From Amaranthus tricolor (taxonomy: Eukaryota; Streptophyta; Magnoliopsida; Caryophyllales; Amaranthaceae), in NCBI RefSeq assembly GCF_026212465.1, contig NC_080061.1:20258451-20322450 (forward strand): DNA of 64,000 nucleotides, read 5' to 3'. The notes under the pieces were generated by a model. It was given only the letters and a program-made list of their open reading frames with translations. It was not told where the DNA came from and did not search any database. The number at the start of each line of letters is the position of its first letter. The first letter of the stretch is position 1. A program made the translations under genes and the position numbers. This document shows, in pieces, positions 35,044 to 48,580 of the stretch.

Positions 35044-36548
35044 AATCGAAAACAATAGTCATATGCTTGAAATTACGTGCTAAGTTTCTTTTTAAAGGTT
35101 TTTTAAGCATTTTCTTACTTTCTCGCATAAAGTGGTTCAAACATGGTTTGTTTGTTACCAAACATGGCGCACAAGACTAATTGGTATTTACTATTGTGTT
35201 GAAATGTTTAAAATCGAAAACAATAGTCATATGCTCGAAATTACGTGCTAAGTTGGTTTTTTATGGTTTTTTGGCATTTTCTAGTATAAAGGAGTTCTAA
35301 CTTAGATTGTGTTGCATGAAACATGAAACACAGCGCTCTTTGGTATATATTATTGTATTGATATGTTAAGAATCAAAAACAATAGTCATATGCTTGAAAC
35401 TACGTGCGAAGTTAGGTTTTTTAAGGTTTTTAAAGAGTTTTTGGCACTTTCTCGTCTATAGTAGTTTAAACTTGATTTTTTTGGCACAAAATTTGGCACA
35501 CTACACTATTTGGTATATACTATTGTATTCAAATTTTTAGAATAAAAAAAATAGTCATATGCTTGAAATTACGTGCTAAGTTGTGGTTTTATGGTTTTTT
35601 ACGCGTTTGTGGCACTTTCTCGCATAAAGTAGTTCAAACTTGGTTTGTTTGGCATTAAACTTGGCACACAACGCTATTTAGTTTATAAGATTGTGTTGAA
35701 AAGGTTAGACTCGAAAACAAGCCCTATGCTTGAAATTACGTGCTAAGTTGCGTTTTTAAAGATTTTAAGCTTTTTTTGCATTTGCCCGCATATAGTGGTT
35801 CAAACTTGGTTTGTCTGGCACGAAACTTTTCACGCAACACTATATGGTATATATTATTGTGTTGAAAAGCTTTGAATCGAAAACAATAGTCATATGCTTG
35901 AAATTACGTACTATGTTGCTTTTTTAAGATTTTTAAATGTTTTTAGCACTTTCTAGCATAAAGTGGTTACAACTTTATTTGTTTGACATGAAACCTGGAA
36001 CACAACACTGTTTTTGTATATATTATTGTGTTGAAATGGTTATAATCAAAAACAATAGTCATATTCTTGAAATTACATGCTAAGTTGCTTTTTTAAGATT
36101 TCTTAAGCATTTTCGGCACATTCTAGCATAATGTATTTCAAACTTGGTTTATTTGGCACAAAACTTGGCATACAACACTATTTGGTATATATTATTGTGT
36201 TGAAATGTTCGAATCGAAAACAATAGTCATATGCTTGAAATTACGTGCTAAGTTGCGTTTCAAAGTTTTTTAGGCGTTTTTGGCATTTGCTCGCATAAAG
36301 TGGTTCAAATTTGGTTTGTTTGACACGAAACTTGGCAAACAACAGTATTTGTTATATATTATTGTGTTGAAATGGTTAGAATTTAAAAGAATAGTCATAT
36401 GCTTGAAGTAACGTGCTATGTTGCGTTCTTAAGTTTTCTTAAGCTTTTTTGGCACTATGTTGAATAAAGTAGTTCAAACTTGGTTTCTTTTGGATGAAAC
36501 TTGGCACTCAACATTATTTGGTATATATTATTGTGTTAAAATGGTTAG
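35044..36548 (+). repeat. Core HOR copy 19, type A
   Basis: Type A. Part of the additional dimer that the first A/B block lacks. Confidence 0.94.
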
Positions 36549-38054
36549 AATCGAAAACAATAGTCATATGCTTGAAATTACGTGCTAAGTTTCTTTTTAA
36601 AGGTTTTTTAAGCATTTTCTTACTTTCTCGCATAAAGTGGTTCAAACATGGTTTGTTTGTTACCAAACATGGCACACAAGACTAATTGGTATTTACTATT
36701 GTGTTGAAATGTTTAGAATCGAAAACAATAGTCATATGCTCGAAATTACGTGCTAAGTTGGTTCTTTATGGTTTTTTGGCATTTTCTAGTATAAAGGAGT
36801 TCTAACTTAGATTGTGTTGCATGAAACATGAAACGCAGCACTCTTTGGTATATATATTATTGTATTGATATGTTAAGAATCAAAAACAATAGTCATATGC
36901 TTGAAACTACGTGCGAAGTTAGGTTTTTAAGGTTTTTAATGCGTTTTTGGCACTTTCTCGTCTATAGTAGTTTAAACTTGATTTTTTTGGCACAAAACTT
37001 GGCACACTATACTATTTGGTATATACTATTGTGTTCAAATTTTTAGAATCAAAAAAATAGTCATATGCTTGAAATTACATGCGAAGTTGTGGTTTTATGG
37101 ATTTTTACGCGTTTGTGGCACTTTCTCGCATAAAGTGGTTCAAACTTGGTTTGTTTGGCATTAAACTTGGCACACAACGCTATTTAGTTTATAAGATTGT
37201 GTTGAAAAGGTTAGACTCGAAAACAAGCCCTATGCTTGAAATTACGTGCTAAGATGCGTTTTTAAAGATTTTAAGCTTTTTTTGCATTTGCCCGCATATA
37301 GTGGTTCAAACTTGGTTTGTCTGGCACGAAACTTTTCACACAACACTATTTGGTATATATTATTGTGTTGAAAAGCTTTGAATCGAAAAAATTAGTCATA
37401 TGCTTGAAATTACGTGCTATGTTGCTTTTTTAAGATTTTTAAATGTTTTTTGCACTTTCTAGCATAAAGTGGTTACAACTTTATTTGTTTGACATGAAAC
37501 CTGGAACACAACACTGTTTTTGTATATATTATTGTGTTGAAATGGTTATAATCAAAAACAATAGTCATATTCTTGAAATTACACGCTAAGTTGCTTTTTA
37601 AAGATTTTTTAAGCATTTTTGGCACATTCTAGCATAATGTATTACAAACTTGGTTTATTTGGCACAAAACTTGGCATACAACACTATTTGGTATATATTA
37701 TTGTGTTGAAATGTTCGAATCGAAAACAATAGTCATATGCTTGAAATTACGTGCTAAGTTGCGTTTCAAAGTTTTTTAGGCGTTTTTGGCATTTGCTCGC
37801 ATAAAGTGGTTCAAATTTGGTTTGTTTCACACGAAACTTGGCAAACAACAGTATTTGTTATATATTATTGTGTTGAAATGGTTAGAATTTAAAAGAATAG
37901 TCATATGCTTGAAGTAACATGCTATGTTGCGTTCTTAAGTTTTCTTAAGCTTTTTTGGCACTATGTTGAATAAAGTAGTTCAAACTTGGTTTCTCTTGGA
38001 TGAAACTTGGCACTCAACATTATTTGGTATATATTATTGTGTTAAAATGGTTAG
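36549..38054 (+). repeat. Core HOR copy 20, type B
   Basis: Type B with AATCAAAAAC in M3 and AGTAACATGC in M9, without the extra T of copies 16 and 18, so closest to copy 7. Confidence 0.94.
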
Positions 38055-39558
38055 AATCGAAAACAATAGTCATATGCTTGAAATTACGTGCTAAGTTTCT
38101 TTTTAAAGGTTTTTTAAGCATTTTCTTACTTTCTCGCATAAAGTGGTTCAAACATGGTTTGTTTGTTACCAAACATGGCGCACAAGACTAATTGGTATTT
38201 ACTATTGTGTTGAAATGTTTAAAATCGAAAACAATAGTCATATGCTCGAAATTACGTGCTAAGTTGGTTTTTTATGGTTTTTTGGCATTTTCTAGTATAA
38301 AGGAGTTCTAACTTAGATTGTGTTGCATGAAACATGAAACACAGCGCTCTTTGGTATATATTATTGTATTGATATGTTAAGAATCAAAAACAATAGTCAT
38401 ATGCTTGAAACTACGTGCGAAGTTAGGTTTTTTAAGGTTTTTAAAGAGTTTTTGGCACTTTCTCGTCTATAGTAGTTTAAACTTGATTTTTTTGGCACAA
38501 AATTTGGCACACTACACTATTTGGTATATACTATTGTATTCAAATTTTTAGAATAAAAAAATAGTCATATGCTTGAAATTACGTGCTAAGTTGTGGTTTT
38601 ATGGTTTTTTACGCGTTTGTGGCACTTTCTCGCATAAAGTAGTTCAAACTTGGTTTGTTTGGCATTAAACTTGGCACACAACGCTATTTAGTTTATAAGA
38701 TTGTGTTGAAAAGGTTAGACTCGAAAACAAGCCCTATGCTTGAAATTACGTGCTAAGTTGCGTTTTTAAAGATTTTAAGCTTTTTTTGCATTTGCCCGCA
38801 TATAGTGGTTCCAACTTGGTTTGTCTGGCACGAAACTTTTCACGCAACACTATATGGTATATATTATTGTGTTGAAAAGCTTTGAATCGAAAACAATAGT
38901 CATATGCTTGAAATTACGTACTATGTTGCTTTTTTAAGATTTTTAAATGTTTTTAGCACTTTCTAGCATAAAGTGGTTACAACTTTATTTGTTTGACATG
39001 AAACCTGGAACACAACACTGTTTTTGTATATATTATTGTGTTGAAATGGTTATAATCAAAAACAATAGTCATATTCTTGAAATTACATGCTAAGTTGCTT
39101 TTTTAAGATTTCTTAAGCATTTTCGGCACATTCTAGCATAATGTATTTCAAACTTGGTTTATTTGGCACAAAACTTGGCATACAACACTATTTGGTATAT
39201 ATTATTGTGTTGAAATGTTCGAATCGAAAACAATAGTCATATGCTTGAAATTACGTGCTAAGTTGCGTTTCAAAGTTTTTTAGGCGTTTTTGGCATTTGC
39301 TCGCATAAAGTGGTTCAAATTTGGTTTGTTTGACACGAAACTTGGCAAACAACAGTATTTGTTATATATTATTGTTATGAAATGGTTAGAATTTAAAAGA
39401 ATAGTCATATGCTTGAAGTAACGTGCTATGTTGCGTTCTTAAGTTTTCTTAAGCTTTTTTGGCACTATGTTGAATAAAGTAGTTCAAACTTGGTTTCTCT
39501 TGGATGAAAATTGGCACTCAACATTATTTGGTATATATTATTGTGTTAAAATGGTTAG
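38055..39558 (+). repeat. Core HOR copy 21, type A, end of the A/B block
   Basis: Type A with the shortened A-run at the M4 start, like copy 8. M8 ends with ATTGTTATGAAATGG, a mark of the following trimer domain, so this copy is the switch point. Confidence 0.94.
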
Positions 39559-41062
39559 AATCGAAAACAATAGTCATATGCTTGAAATTACGTGCTAAGT
39601 TTCTTTTTAAAGGTTTTTTAAGCATTTTCTTACTTTCTCGCATAAAGTGGTTCAAACATGGTTTGTTTGTTACCAAACATGGCGCACAAGACTAATTGGT
39701 ATTTACTATTGTGTTGAAATGTTTAAAATCGAAAACAATAGTCATATGCTCGAAATTACGTGCTAAGTTGGTTTTTTATGGTTTTTTGGCATTTTCTAGT
39801 ATAAAGGAGTTCTAACTTAGATTGTGTTGCATGAAACATGAAACACAGAACTCTTTGGTATATATTATTGTATTGATATGTTAAGAATCGAAAACAATAG
39901 TCATATGCTTGAAACTACGTGCGAAGTTAGGTTTTTAAGGTTTTTAATGCGTTTTTAGCACTTTCTCGTCTATAGTAGTTTAAACTTGATTTTTTTGGCA
40001 CAAAACTTGGCACACTATACTATTTGGTATATACTATTGTGTTCAAATTTTTAGAATCAAAAAAATAGTCATATGCTTGAAATTACATGCGAAGTTGTGG
40101 TTTTATGGATTTTGACGCGTTTGTGGCACTTTCTCGCATAAAGTGGTTCAAACTTGGTTTGTTTGGCATTAAACTTGGCACACAACGCTATTTAGTTTAT
40201 AAGATTGTGTTGAAAAGGTTAGACTCGAAAACAAGCCCTATGCTTGAAATTACGTGCTAAGATGCGTTTTTAAAGATTTTAAGCTTTTTTTGCATTTGCC
40301 CGCATATAGTGGTTCAAACTTGGTTTGTCTGGCACGAAACTTTTCACGCAACACTATGTGGTATATATTATTGTGTTGAAAAGCTTTGAATCGAAAAAAT
40401 TAGTCATATGCTTGAAATTACGTGCTATGTTGCTTTTTTAAGATTTTTAAATGTTTTTTGCACTTTCTAGCATAAAGTGGTTACAACTTTATTTGTTTGA
40501 CATGAAACCTGGAACACAACACTGTTTTTGTATATATTATTGTGTTGAAATGGTTATAATCAAAAACAATAGTCATATTCTTGAAATTACACGCTAAGTT
40601 GCTTTTTAAAGATTTTTTAAGCATTTTCGGCACATTCTAGCATAATGTATTACAAACTTGGTTTATTTGGCACAAAACTTGGCATACAACACTATTTGGT
40701 ATATATTATTGTGTTGAAATGTTCGAATCGAAAACAATAGTCATATGCTTGAAATTACGTGCTAAGTTGCGTTTCAAAGTTTTTTAGGCGTTTTGTGCAT
40801 TTGCTCGCATAAAGTGGTTCAAATTTGGTTTGTTTGACACGAAACTTGGCAAACAACAGTATTTGTTATATATTATTGTGTTGAAATGGTTAGAATTTAA
40901 AAGAATAGTCATATGCTTGAAATAACGTGCTATGTTGCGTTCTTAAGTTTTCTTAAGCTTTTTTGGCACTATGTTAAATAAAGTAGTTCAAAATTGGTTT
41001 CTCTTGGATGAAAATTGGCACTCAACATTATTTGGTATATATTATTGTGTTAAAATGGTTAG
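39559..41062 (+). repeat. Core HOR copy 22, trimer unit T1
   Basis: T1 marks: TTTTTAGCAC in M3, GGATTTTGACGCG in M4, GCGTTTTGTGCATTTGC in M8, CTTGAAATAACG and GTTAAATAAAG in M9. Recurs at 44070. Confidence 0.94.
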
Positions 41063-42566
41063 AATCGAAAACAATAGTCATATGCTTGAAATTACGTGCT
41101 AAGTTTCTTTTTAAAGGTTTTTTAAGCATTTTCTTACTTTCTCGCATAAAGTGGTTCAAACATGGTTTGTTTGTTATCAAACATGGCACACAAGACTAAT
41201 TGGTATTTACTATTGTGTTGAAATGTTTAGAATCGAAAACAAAAGTCATATGCTCGAAATTGCGTGCTAAGTTGGTTTTTTATGGTTTTTTTGCATTTTC
41301 TAGTATAAAGGAGTTCTAACTTAGATTGTGTTGCATGAAACATGAAACACAGCACTCTTTGGTATATATTATTGTATTGATATGTTAAGAATCGAAAACA
41401 ATAGTCATATGCTTGAAACTACGTGCGAAGTTAGGTTTTTAAGGTTTTTAAAGCGTTTTTGGCACTTTCTCGTCTATAGTAGTTTAAACTTGATTTTTTT
41501 GGCACAAAACTTGGCACACTATACTATTTGGTATATACTATTGTGTTCAAATTTTTAGAATCCAAAAAATAGTCATATGCTTGAAATTATGTGCTAAGTT
41601 GTGGTTTTATGGTTTTTTACGCGTTTGTGGCACTTTCTCGCATAAAGTGGTTCAAACTTGGTTTGTTTGGCATTAAACTTGGCACACAACGCTATTTAGT
41701 TTATAAGATTGTGTTGAAAAGGTTAGACTCGAAAACAAGCCCTATGCTTGAAATTACGTGCTAAGATGCGTTTTTAAAGATGTTAAGCTTTTTTTGCATT
41801 TGCCCGCATATAGTGGTTCAAACTTGGTTTGTCTGGCACGAAACTTTTCACGCAACACTATTTGGTATATATTATTGTGTTGAAAAGCTTTGAATCGAAA
41901 ACAAAAGTCATATGCTTGAAATTACGTGCTATGTTGCTTTTTTAAGATTTTTAAATGTTTTTTGAACTTTCTAGCATAAAGTGGTTACAACTTTATTTGT
42001 TTGACATTAAACCTGGAACACAACACTGTTTTGGTATATATTATTGTGTTGAAATGGTTATAATCAAAAACAATAGTCATATTCTTGAAATTACATGCTA
42101 AGTTGCTTTTTTAAGATTTTTTAAGCATTTTCGGCACATTGTAGCATAATGTATTACAAACTTGGTTTATTTGGCACAAAACTTGGCATACAACACTATT
42201 TGGTATATACTATTGTGTCGAAATGTTTGAATCGAAAACAACAGTCATATGCTTGAAATTACGTGCTAAGTTGCGTTTCAAAGTTTTTTAGGCGTTTTTG
42301 GCATTTGCTCGCATAAAGTGGTTCAAGTTTGGTTTGTTTCACACGAAACTTGGCAAACAACAGTATTTGTTATATATTATTGTGTTGAAATGGTTAGAAA
42401 TTAAAAGAATTGTCATATGCTTGAAGTAACGTGCTATGTTGCGTTCTTAAGTTTTCTTAAGCTTTTTTGGCACTATGTTGAATAAAGTAGTTCAAACTTG
42501 GTTTCTTTTGGATGAAACTTGGCACTCAACATTATTTGGTATATATTATTGTGTTAAAATGGTTAG
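41063..42566 (+). repeat. Core HOR copy 23, trimer unit T2
   Basis: T2 marks: GTTATCAAAC in M1, AAATTGCGTGC in M2, AATTATGTGC in M4, AGATGTTAAGC in M5, TTTTTTGAACTTTC in M6, AAATTAAAAG in M9. Recurs at 45574. Confidence 0.94.
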
Positions 42567-44069
42567 AATCGAAAACAATAGTCATATGCTTGAAATTACG
42601 TGCTAAGTTTCTTTTTAAATGTTTTTTAAGCATTTTCTTACCTTCTCGCATAAAGTGGTTCAAACATGGTTTGTTTGTTACCAAACATGGCACACAAGAC
42701 TAATTGGTATTTACTATTGTGTTGAAATGTTTAGAATCCAAAACAATAGTCATATGCTCGAAATTACGTGCTAAGTTAGTTTTTTATGGTTTTTTGGCAT
42801 TTTCTAGTATAAAGGAGTTCTAACTTAGATTGTGTTGCATAAAACATGAAACACAGCACTCTTTGGTATATATTATTGTATTGATATGTTAAGAATCGAA
42901 AACAATAGTCATATGCTTGAAACTACGTGCGAAGTTAGGTTTTTAAGGTTTTTAATCGTTTTTGGCACTTTCTCGTCTATAGTAGTTTAAACTTGATTTT
43001 TTTGGCACAAAACTTGGCACACTATACTATTTGGTATATACTATTGTGTTCAAATTTTTAGAATCAAAAAAATAGTCATATGCTTGAAATTACATGCGAA
43101 GTTGTGGTTTTATGGATTTTTACGCGTTTGTGGCACTTTCTCGCATAAAGTGGTTCAAACTTGGTTTGTTTGGCATTAAACTTGGCACACAACGCTATTT
43201 AGTTTATAAGATTGTGTTGAAAAGGTTAGACTCGAAAACAAGCCCTATGCTTGAAATTACGTGCTAAGATGCGTTTTTAAAGATGTTAAGCTTTTTTTGC
43301 ATTTGCCCGCATATAGTGGTTCAAACTTGGTTTGTCTGGCACGAAACTTTTCACACAACACTATTTGGTATATATTATTGTGTTGAAAAGTTTTGAATCG
43401 AAAAAATTAGTCATATGCTTGAAATTACGTGCTATGTTGCTTTTTTAAGATTTTTAAATGTTTTTTGAACTTTCTAGCATAAAGTGGTTACAACTTTATT
43501 TGTTTGACATGAAACCTGGAACACAACACTTTTTTTGTATATATTATTGTGTTGAAATGGTTATAATCAAAAACAATAGTCATATTCTTGAAATTACATG
43601 CTAAGTTGCTTTTTAAAGATTTTTTAAGCATTTTCGGCACATTCTAGCATAATGTATTACAAACTTGGTTTATTTGGCACAAAACTTGGCATACAACACT
43701 ATTTGGTATATACTATTGTGTTGAAATGTTTGAATCGAAAACAACAGTCATATGCTTGAAATTACGTGCTAAGTTGCGTTTCAAAGTTTTTTAGGCGTTT
43801 TTGGCATTTGCTCGCATAAAGTGGTTCAAATTTGGTTTGTTTGACACGAAACTTGGCAAACAACAGTATTTGTTATATATTATTGTTATGAAATGGTTAG
43901 AATTTAAAAGAATAGTCATATGCTTGAAGTAACGTGCTATGTTGCGTTCTTAAGTTTTCTTAAGCTTTTTTGGCACTATGTTGAATAAAGTAGTTCAAAC
44001 TTGGTTTCTCTTGGATGAAAATTGGCACTCAACATTATTTGGTATATATTATTGTGTTAAAATGGTTAG
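42567..44069 (+). repeat. Core HOR copy 24, trimer unit T3
   Basis: T3 marks: AAATGTTTTTTAAGC and TTACCTTCTCGC in M1, AAGTTAGTTTTTTATGG and GCATAAAACATG in M2, TTTTAATCGTTTTTGG in M3. Recurs at 47078. Confidence 0.94.
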
Positions 44070-45573
44070 AATCGAAAACAATAGTCATATGCTTGAAATT
44101 ACGTGCTAAGTTTCTTTTTAAAGGTTTTTTAAGCATTTTCTTACTTTCTCGCATAAAGTGGTTCAAACATGGTTTGTTTGTTACCAAACATGGCGCACAA
44201 GACTAATTGGTATTTACTATTGTGTTGAAATGTTTAAAATCGAAAACAATAGTCATATGCTCGAAATTACGTGCTAAGTTGGTTTTTTATGGTTTTTTGG
44301 CATTTTCTAGTATAAAGGAGTTCTAACTTAGATTGTGTTGCATGAAACATGAAACACAACACTCTTTGGTATATATTATTGTAATTATATGTTAAGAATC
44401 GAAAACAATAGTCATATGCTTGAAACTACGTGCGAAGTTAGGTTTTTAAGGTTTTTAATGCGTTTTTAGCACTTTCTCGTCTATAGTAGTTTAAACTTGA
44501 TTTTTTTGGCACAAAACTTGGCACACTATACTATTTGGTATATACTATTGTGTTCAAATTTTTAGAATCAAAAAAATAGTCATATCCTTGAAATTACATG
44601 CGAAGTTGTGGTTTTATGGATTTTGACGCGTTTGTGGCACTTTCTCGCATAAAGTGGTTCAAACTTGGTTTGTTTGGCATTAAACTTGGCACACAATGCT
44701 ATTTAGTTTATAAGATTGTGTTGAAAAGGTTAGACTCGAAAACAAGCCCTATGCTTGAAATTACGTGCTAAGATGCGTTTTTAAAGATTTTAAGCTTTTT
44801 TTGCATTTGCCCGCATATAGTGGTTCAAACTTGGTTTGTCTGGCACGAAACTTTTCACGCAACACTATATGGTATATATTATTGTGTTGAAAAGCTTTGA
44901 ATCGAAAAAATTAGTCATATGCTTGAAATTACGTGCTATGTTGCTTTTTTAAGATTTTTAAATGTTTTTTGCACTTTCTAGCATAAAGTGGTTACAACTT
45001 TATTTGTTTGACATGAAACCTGGAACACAACACTGTTTTTGTATATATTATTGTGTTGAAATGGTTATAATCAAAAACAATAGTCATATTCTTGAAATTA
45101 CACGCTAAGTTGCTTTTTAAAGATTTTTTAAGCATTTTCGGCACATTCTAGCATAATGTATTACAAACTTGGTTTATTTGGCACAAAACTTGGCATACAA
45201 CACTATTTGGTATATATTATTGTGTTGAAATGTTCGAATCGAAAACAATAGTCATATGCTTGAAATTACGTGCTAAGTTGCGTTTCAAAGTTTTTTAGGC
45301 GTTTTGTGCATTTGCTCGCATAAAGTGGTTCAAATTTGGTTTGTTTGACACGAAACTTGGCAAACAACAGTATTTGTTATATATTATTGTGTTGAAATGG
45401 TTAGAATTTAAAAGAATAGTCATATGCTTGAAATAACGTGCTATGTTGCGTTCTTAAGTTTTCTTAAGCTTTTTTGGCACTATGTTAAATAAAGTAGTTC
45501 AAACTTGGTTTCTCTTGGATGAAAATTGGCACTCAACATTATTTGGTATATATTATTGTGTTAAAATGGTTAG
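44070..45573 (+). repeat. Core HOR copy 25, trimer unit T1
   Basis: 4,511 bp after copy 22 with the same T1 marks. Private TTGTAATTATATG in M2 and CATATCCTTG in M4. Confidence 0.94.
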
Positions 45574-47077
45574 AATCGAAAACAATAGTCATATGCTTCA
45601 AATTACGTGCTAAGTTTCTTTTTAAAGGTTTTTTAAGCATTTTCTTACTTTCTCGCATAAAGTGGTTCAAACATGGTTTGTTTGTTATCAAACATGGCAC
45701 ACAAGACTAATTGGTATTTACTATTGTGTTGAAATGTTTAGAATCGAAAACAAAAGTCATATGCTCGAAATTGCGTGCTAAGTTGGTTTTTTATGGTTTT
45801 TTTGCATTTTCTAGTATAAAGGAGTTCTAACTTAGATTGTGTTGCATGAAACATGAAACACAGCACTCTTTGGTATATATTATTGTATTGATATGTTAAG
45901 AATCGAAAACAATAGTCATATGCTTGAAATTACGTGCGAAGTTAGGTTTTTAAGGTTTTTAAAGCGTTTTTGGCACTTTCTCGTCTATAGTAGTTTAAAC
46001 TTGATTTTTTTGGCACAAAACTTGGCACACTATACTATTTGGTATATACTATTGTGTTCAAATTTTTAGAATCCAAAAAATAGTCATATGCTTGAAATTA
46101 TGTGCTAAGTTGTGGTTTTATGGTTTTTTACGCGTTTGTGGCACTTTCTCGCATAAAGTGGTTCAAACTTGGTTTGTTTGGCATTAAACTTGGCACACAA
46201 CGCTATTTAGTTTATAAGATTGTGTTGAAAAGGTTAGACTCGAAAACAAGCCCTATGCTTGAAATTACGTGCTAAGATGCGTTTTTAAAGATGTTAAGCT
46301 TTTTTTGCATTTGCCCGCATATAGTGGTTCAAACTTGGTTTGTCTGGCACGAAACTTTTCACGCAACACTATTTGGTATATATTATTGTGTTGAAAAGTT
46401 TTGAATCGAAAACAATAGTCATATGCTTGAAATTACGTGCTATGTTGCTTTTTTAAGATTTTTAAATGTTTTTTGAACTTTCTAGCATAAAGTGGTTACA
46501 ACTTTATTTGTTTGACATGAAACCTGGAACACAACACTGTTTTTGTATATATTATTGTGTTGAAATGGTTATAATCAAAAACAATAGTCATATTCTTGAA
46601 ATTACATGCTAAGTTGCTTTTTAAAGATTTTTTAAGCATTTTCGGCACATTCTAGCATAATGTATTACAAACTTGGTTTATTTGGCACAAAACTTGGCAT
46701 ACAACACTATTTGGTATATACTATTGTGTTGAAATGTTTGAATCGAAAACAACAGTCATATGCTTGAAATTACGTGCTAAGTTGCGTTTCAAAGTTTTTT
46801 AGGCGTTTTTGGCATTTGCTCGCATAAAGTGGTTCAAGTTTGGTTTGTTTCACACGAAACTTGGCAAACAACAGTATTTGTTATATATTATTGTGTTGAA
46901 ATGGTTAGAAATTAAAAGAATTGTCATACGCTTGAAGTAACGTGCTATGTTGCGTTCTTAAGTTTTGTTAAGCTTTTTTGGCACTATGTTGAATAAAGTA
47001 GTTGAAACTTGGTTTCTTTTGGATGAAACTTGGCACTCAACATTATTTGGTATATATTATTGTGTTAAAATGGTTAG
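45574..47077 (+). repeat. Core HOR copy 26, trimer unit T2
   Basis: 4,511 bp after copy 23 with the same T2 marks. Private CTTCAAATTACG in M1, CATACGCTTG and TTTTGTTAAGC in M9. Confidence 0.94.
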
Positions 47078-48580
47078 AATCGAAAACAATAGTCATATGC
47101 TTGAAATTACGTGCTAAGTTTCTTTTTAAATGTTTTTTAAGCATTTTCTTACCTTCTCGCATAAAGTGGTTCAAACATGGTTTGTTTGTTACCAAACATG
47201 GCACACAAGACTAATTGGTATTTACTATTGTGTTGAAATGTTTAGAATCGAAAACAATAGTCATATGCTCGAAATTACGTGCTAAGTTAGTTTTTTATGG
47301 TTTTTTGGCATTTTCTAGTATAAAGGAGTTCTAACTTAGATTGTGTTGCATAAAACATGAAACACAGCACTCTTTAGTATATATTATTGTATTGATATGT
47401 TAAGAATCGAAAACAATAGTCATATGCTTGAAACTACGTGCGAAGTTAGGTTTTTAAGGTTTTTAATCGTTTTTGGCACTTTCTCGTCTATGGTAGTTTA
47501 AACTTGATTTTTTTGGCACAAAACTTGGAACACTATACTATTTGGTATATACTATTGTGTTCAAATTTTTAGAATCAAAAAAATAGTCATATGCTTGAAA
47601 TTACATGCGAAGTTGTGGTTTTATGGATTTTTACGCGTTTGTGGCACTTTCTCGCATAAAGTGGTTCAAACTTGGTTTGTTTGGCATTAAACTTGGCACA
47701 CAACGCTATTTAGTTTATAAGATTGTGTTGAAAAGGTTAGACTCGAAAACAAGCCCTATGCTTGAAATTACGTGCTAAGATGCGTTTTTAAAGATTTTAA
47801 GCTTTTTTTGCATTTGCCCATATATAGTGGTTCAAACTTGGTTTGTCTGGCACGAAACTTTTCACACAACACTATTTGGTATATATTATTGTGTTGAAAA
47901 TCTTTGAATCGAAAAAATTAGTCATATGCTTGAAATTACGTGCTATGTTGCTTTTTTAAGATTTTTAAATGTTTTTTGCACTTTCTAGCATAAAGTGGTT
48001 ACAACTTTATTTGTTTGACATGAAACCTGGAACACAACATTGTTTTTGTACATATTATTGTGTTGAAATGGTTATAATCAAAAACAATAGTCATATTCTT
48101 GAAATTACATGCTAAGTTGCTTTTTTAAGATTTTTTAAGCATTTTCGGCACATTGTAGCATAATGTATTACAAACTTGGTTTATTTGGCACAAAACTTGG
48201 CATACAACACTATTTGGTATATATTATTGTGTTGAAATGTTCGAATCGAAAACAATAGTCATATGCTTGAAATTACGTGCTAAGTTGCGTTTCAAAGTTT
48301 TTTAGGCGTTTTTGGCATTTGCTCGCATAAAGTAGTTCAAATTTTGTTTGTTTGACACGAAACTTGGCAAACAACAGTATTTGTTATATATTATTGTGTT
48401 GAAATGGTTAGAATTTAAAAGAATAGTCATATGCTTGAAGTAACGTGCTATGTTGCGTTCTTAAGTTTTCTTAAGCTTTTTTGGCACTATGTTGAATAAA
48501 GTAGTTCAAACTTGGTTTCTCTTGGATGAAAATTGGCACTCAACATTATTTGGTATATATTATTGTGTTAAAATGGTTAG
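47078..48580 (+). repeat. Core HOR copy 27, trimer unit T3
   Basis: 4,511 bp after copy 24 with the same T3 marks. Private CTTTAGTATATATT in M2, GCCCATATATAGTGG in M5 and TTTTTGTACATATT in M6. Confidence 0.94.

Larger units (their letters stand above)
29019..39558 (+). repeat. A/B dimeric super-repeat, block 2
   Basis: Copies 15-21 alternate A, B, A, B, A, B, A. Rare variants occur in the same order as in block 1, with one additional dimer. Confidence 0.92.
39559..48580 (+). repeat. T1-T2-T3 trimeric super-repeat (4,511-bp period)
   Basis: Two complete trimers (39559 and 44070). Each of the three constituent HOR copies recurs after exactly 4,511 bp with its own diagnostic variants. Confidence 0.93.

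Noticed and set aside
13915..37046. 72-codon open frames at 13915, 16926, 30804, 33816 and 36828
   Set aside because: They exist only in type B copies because a 2-bp TA insertion in M2 happens to open the frame. They are useful as a marker of the 3.01-kb dimer, not as genes.
18153..39558. Assembly error as the source of the A/B block duplication and the eleven-mer
   Set aside because: Rejected as the default because the two blocks differ by scattered private variants and one dimer, so they are not an exact copied contig. Only long reads can settle it.
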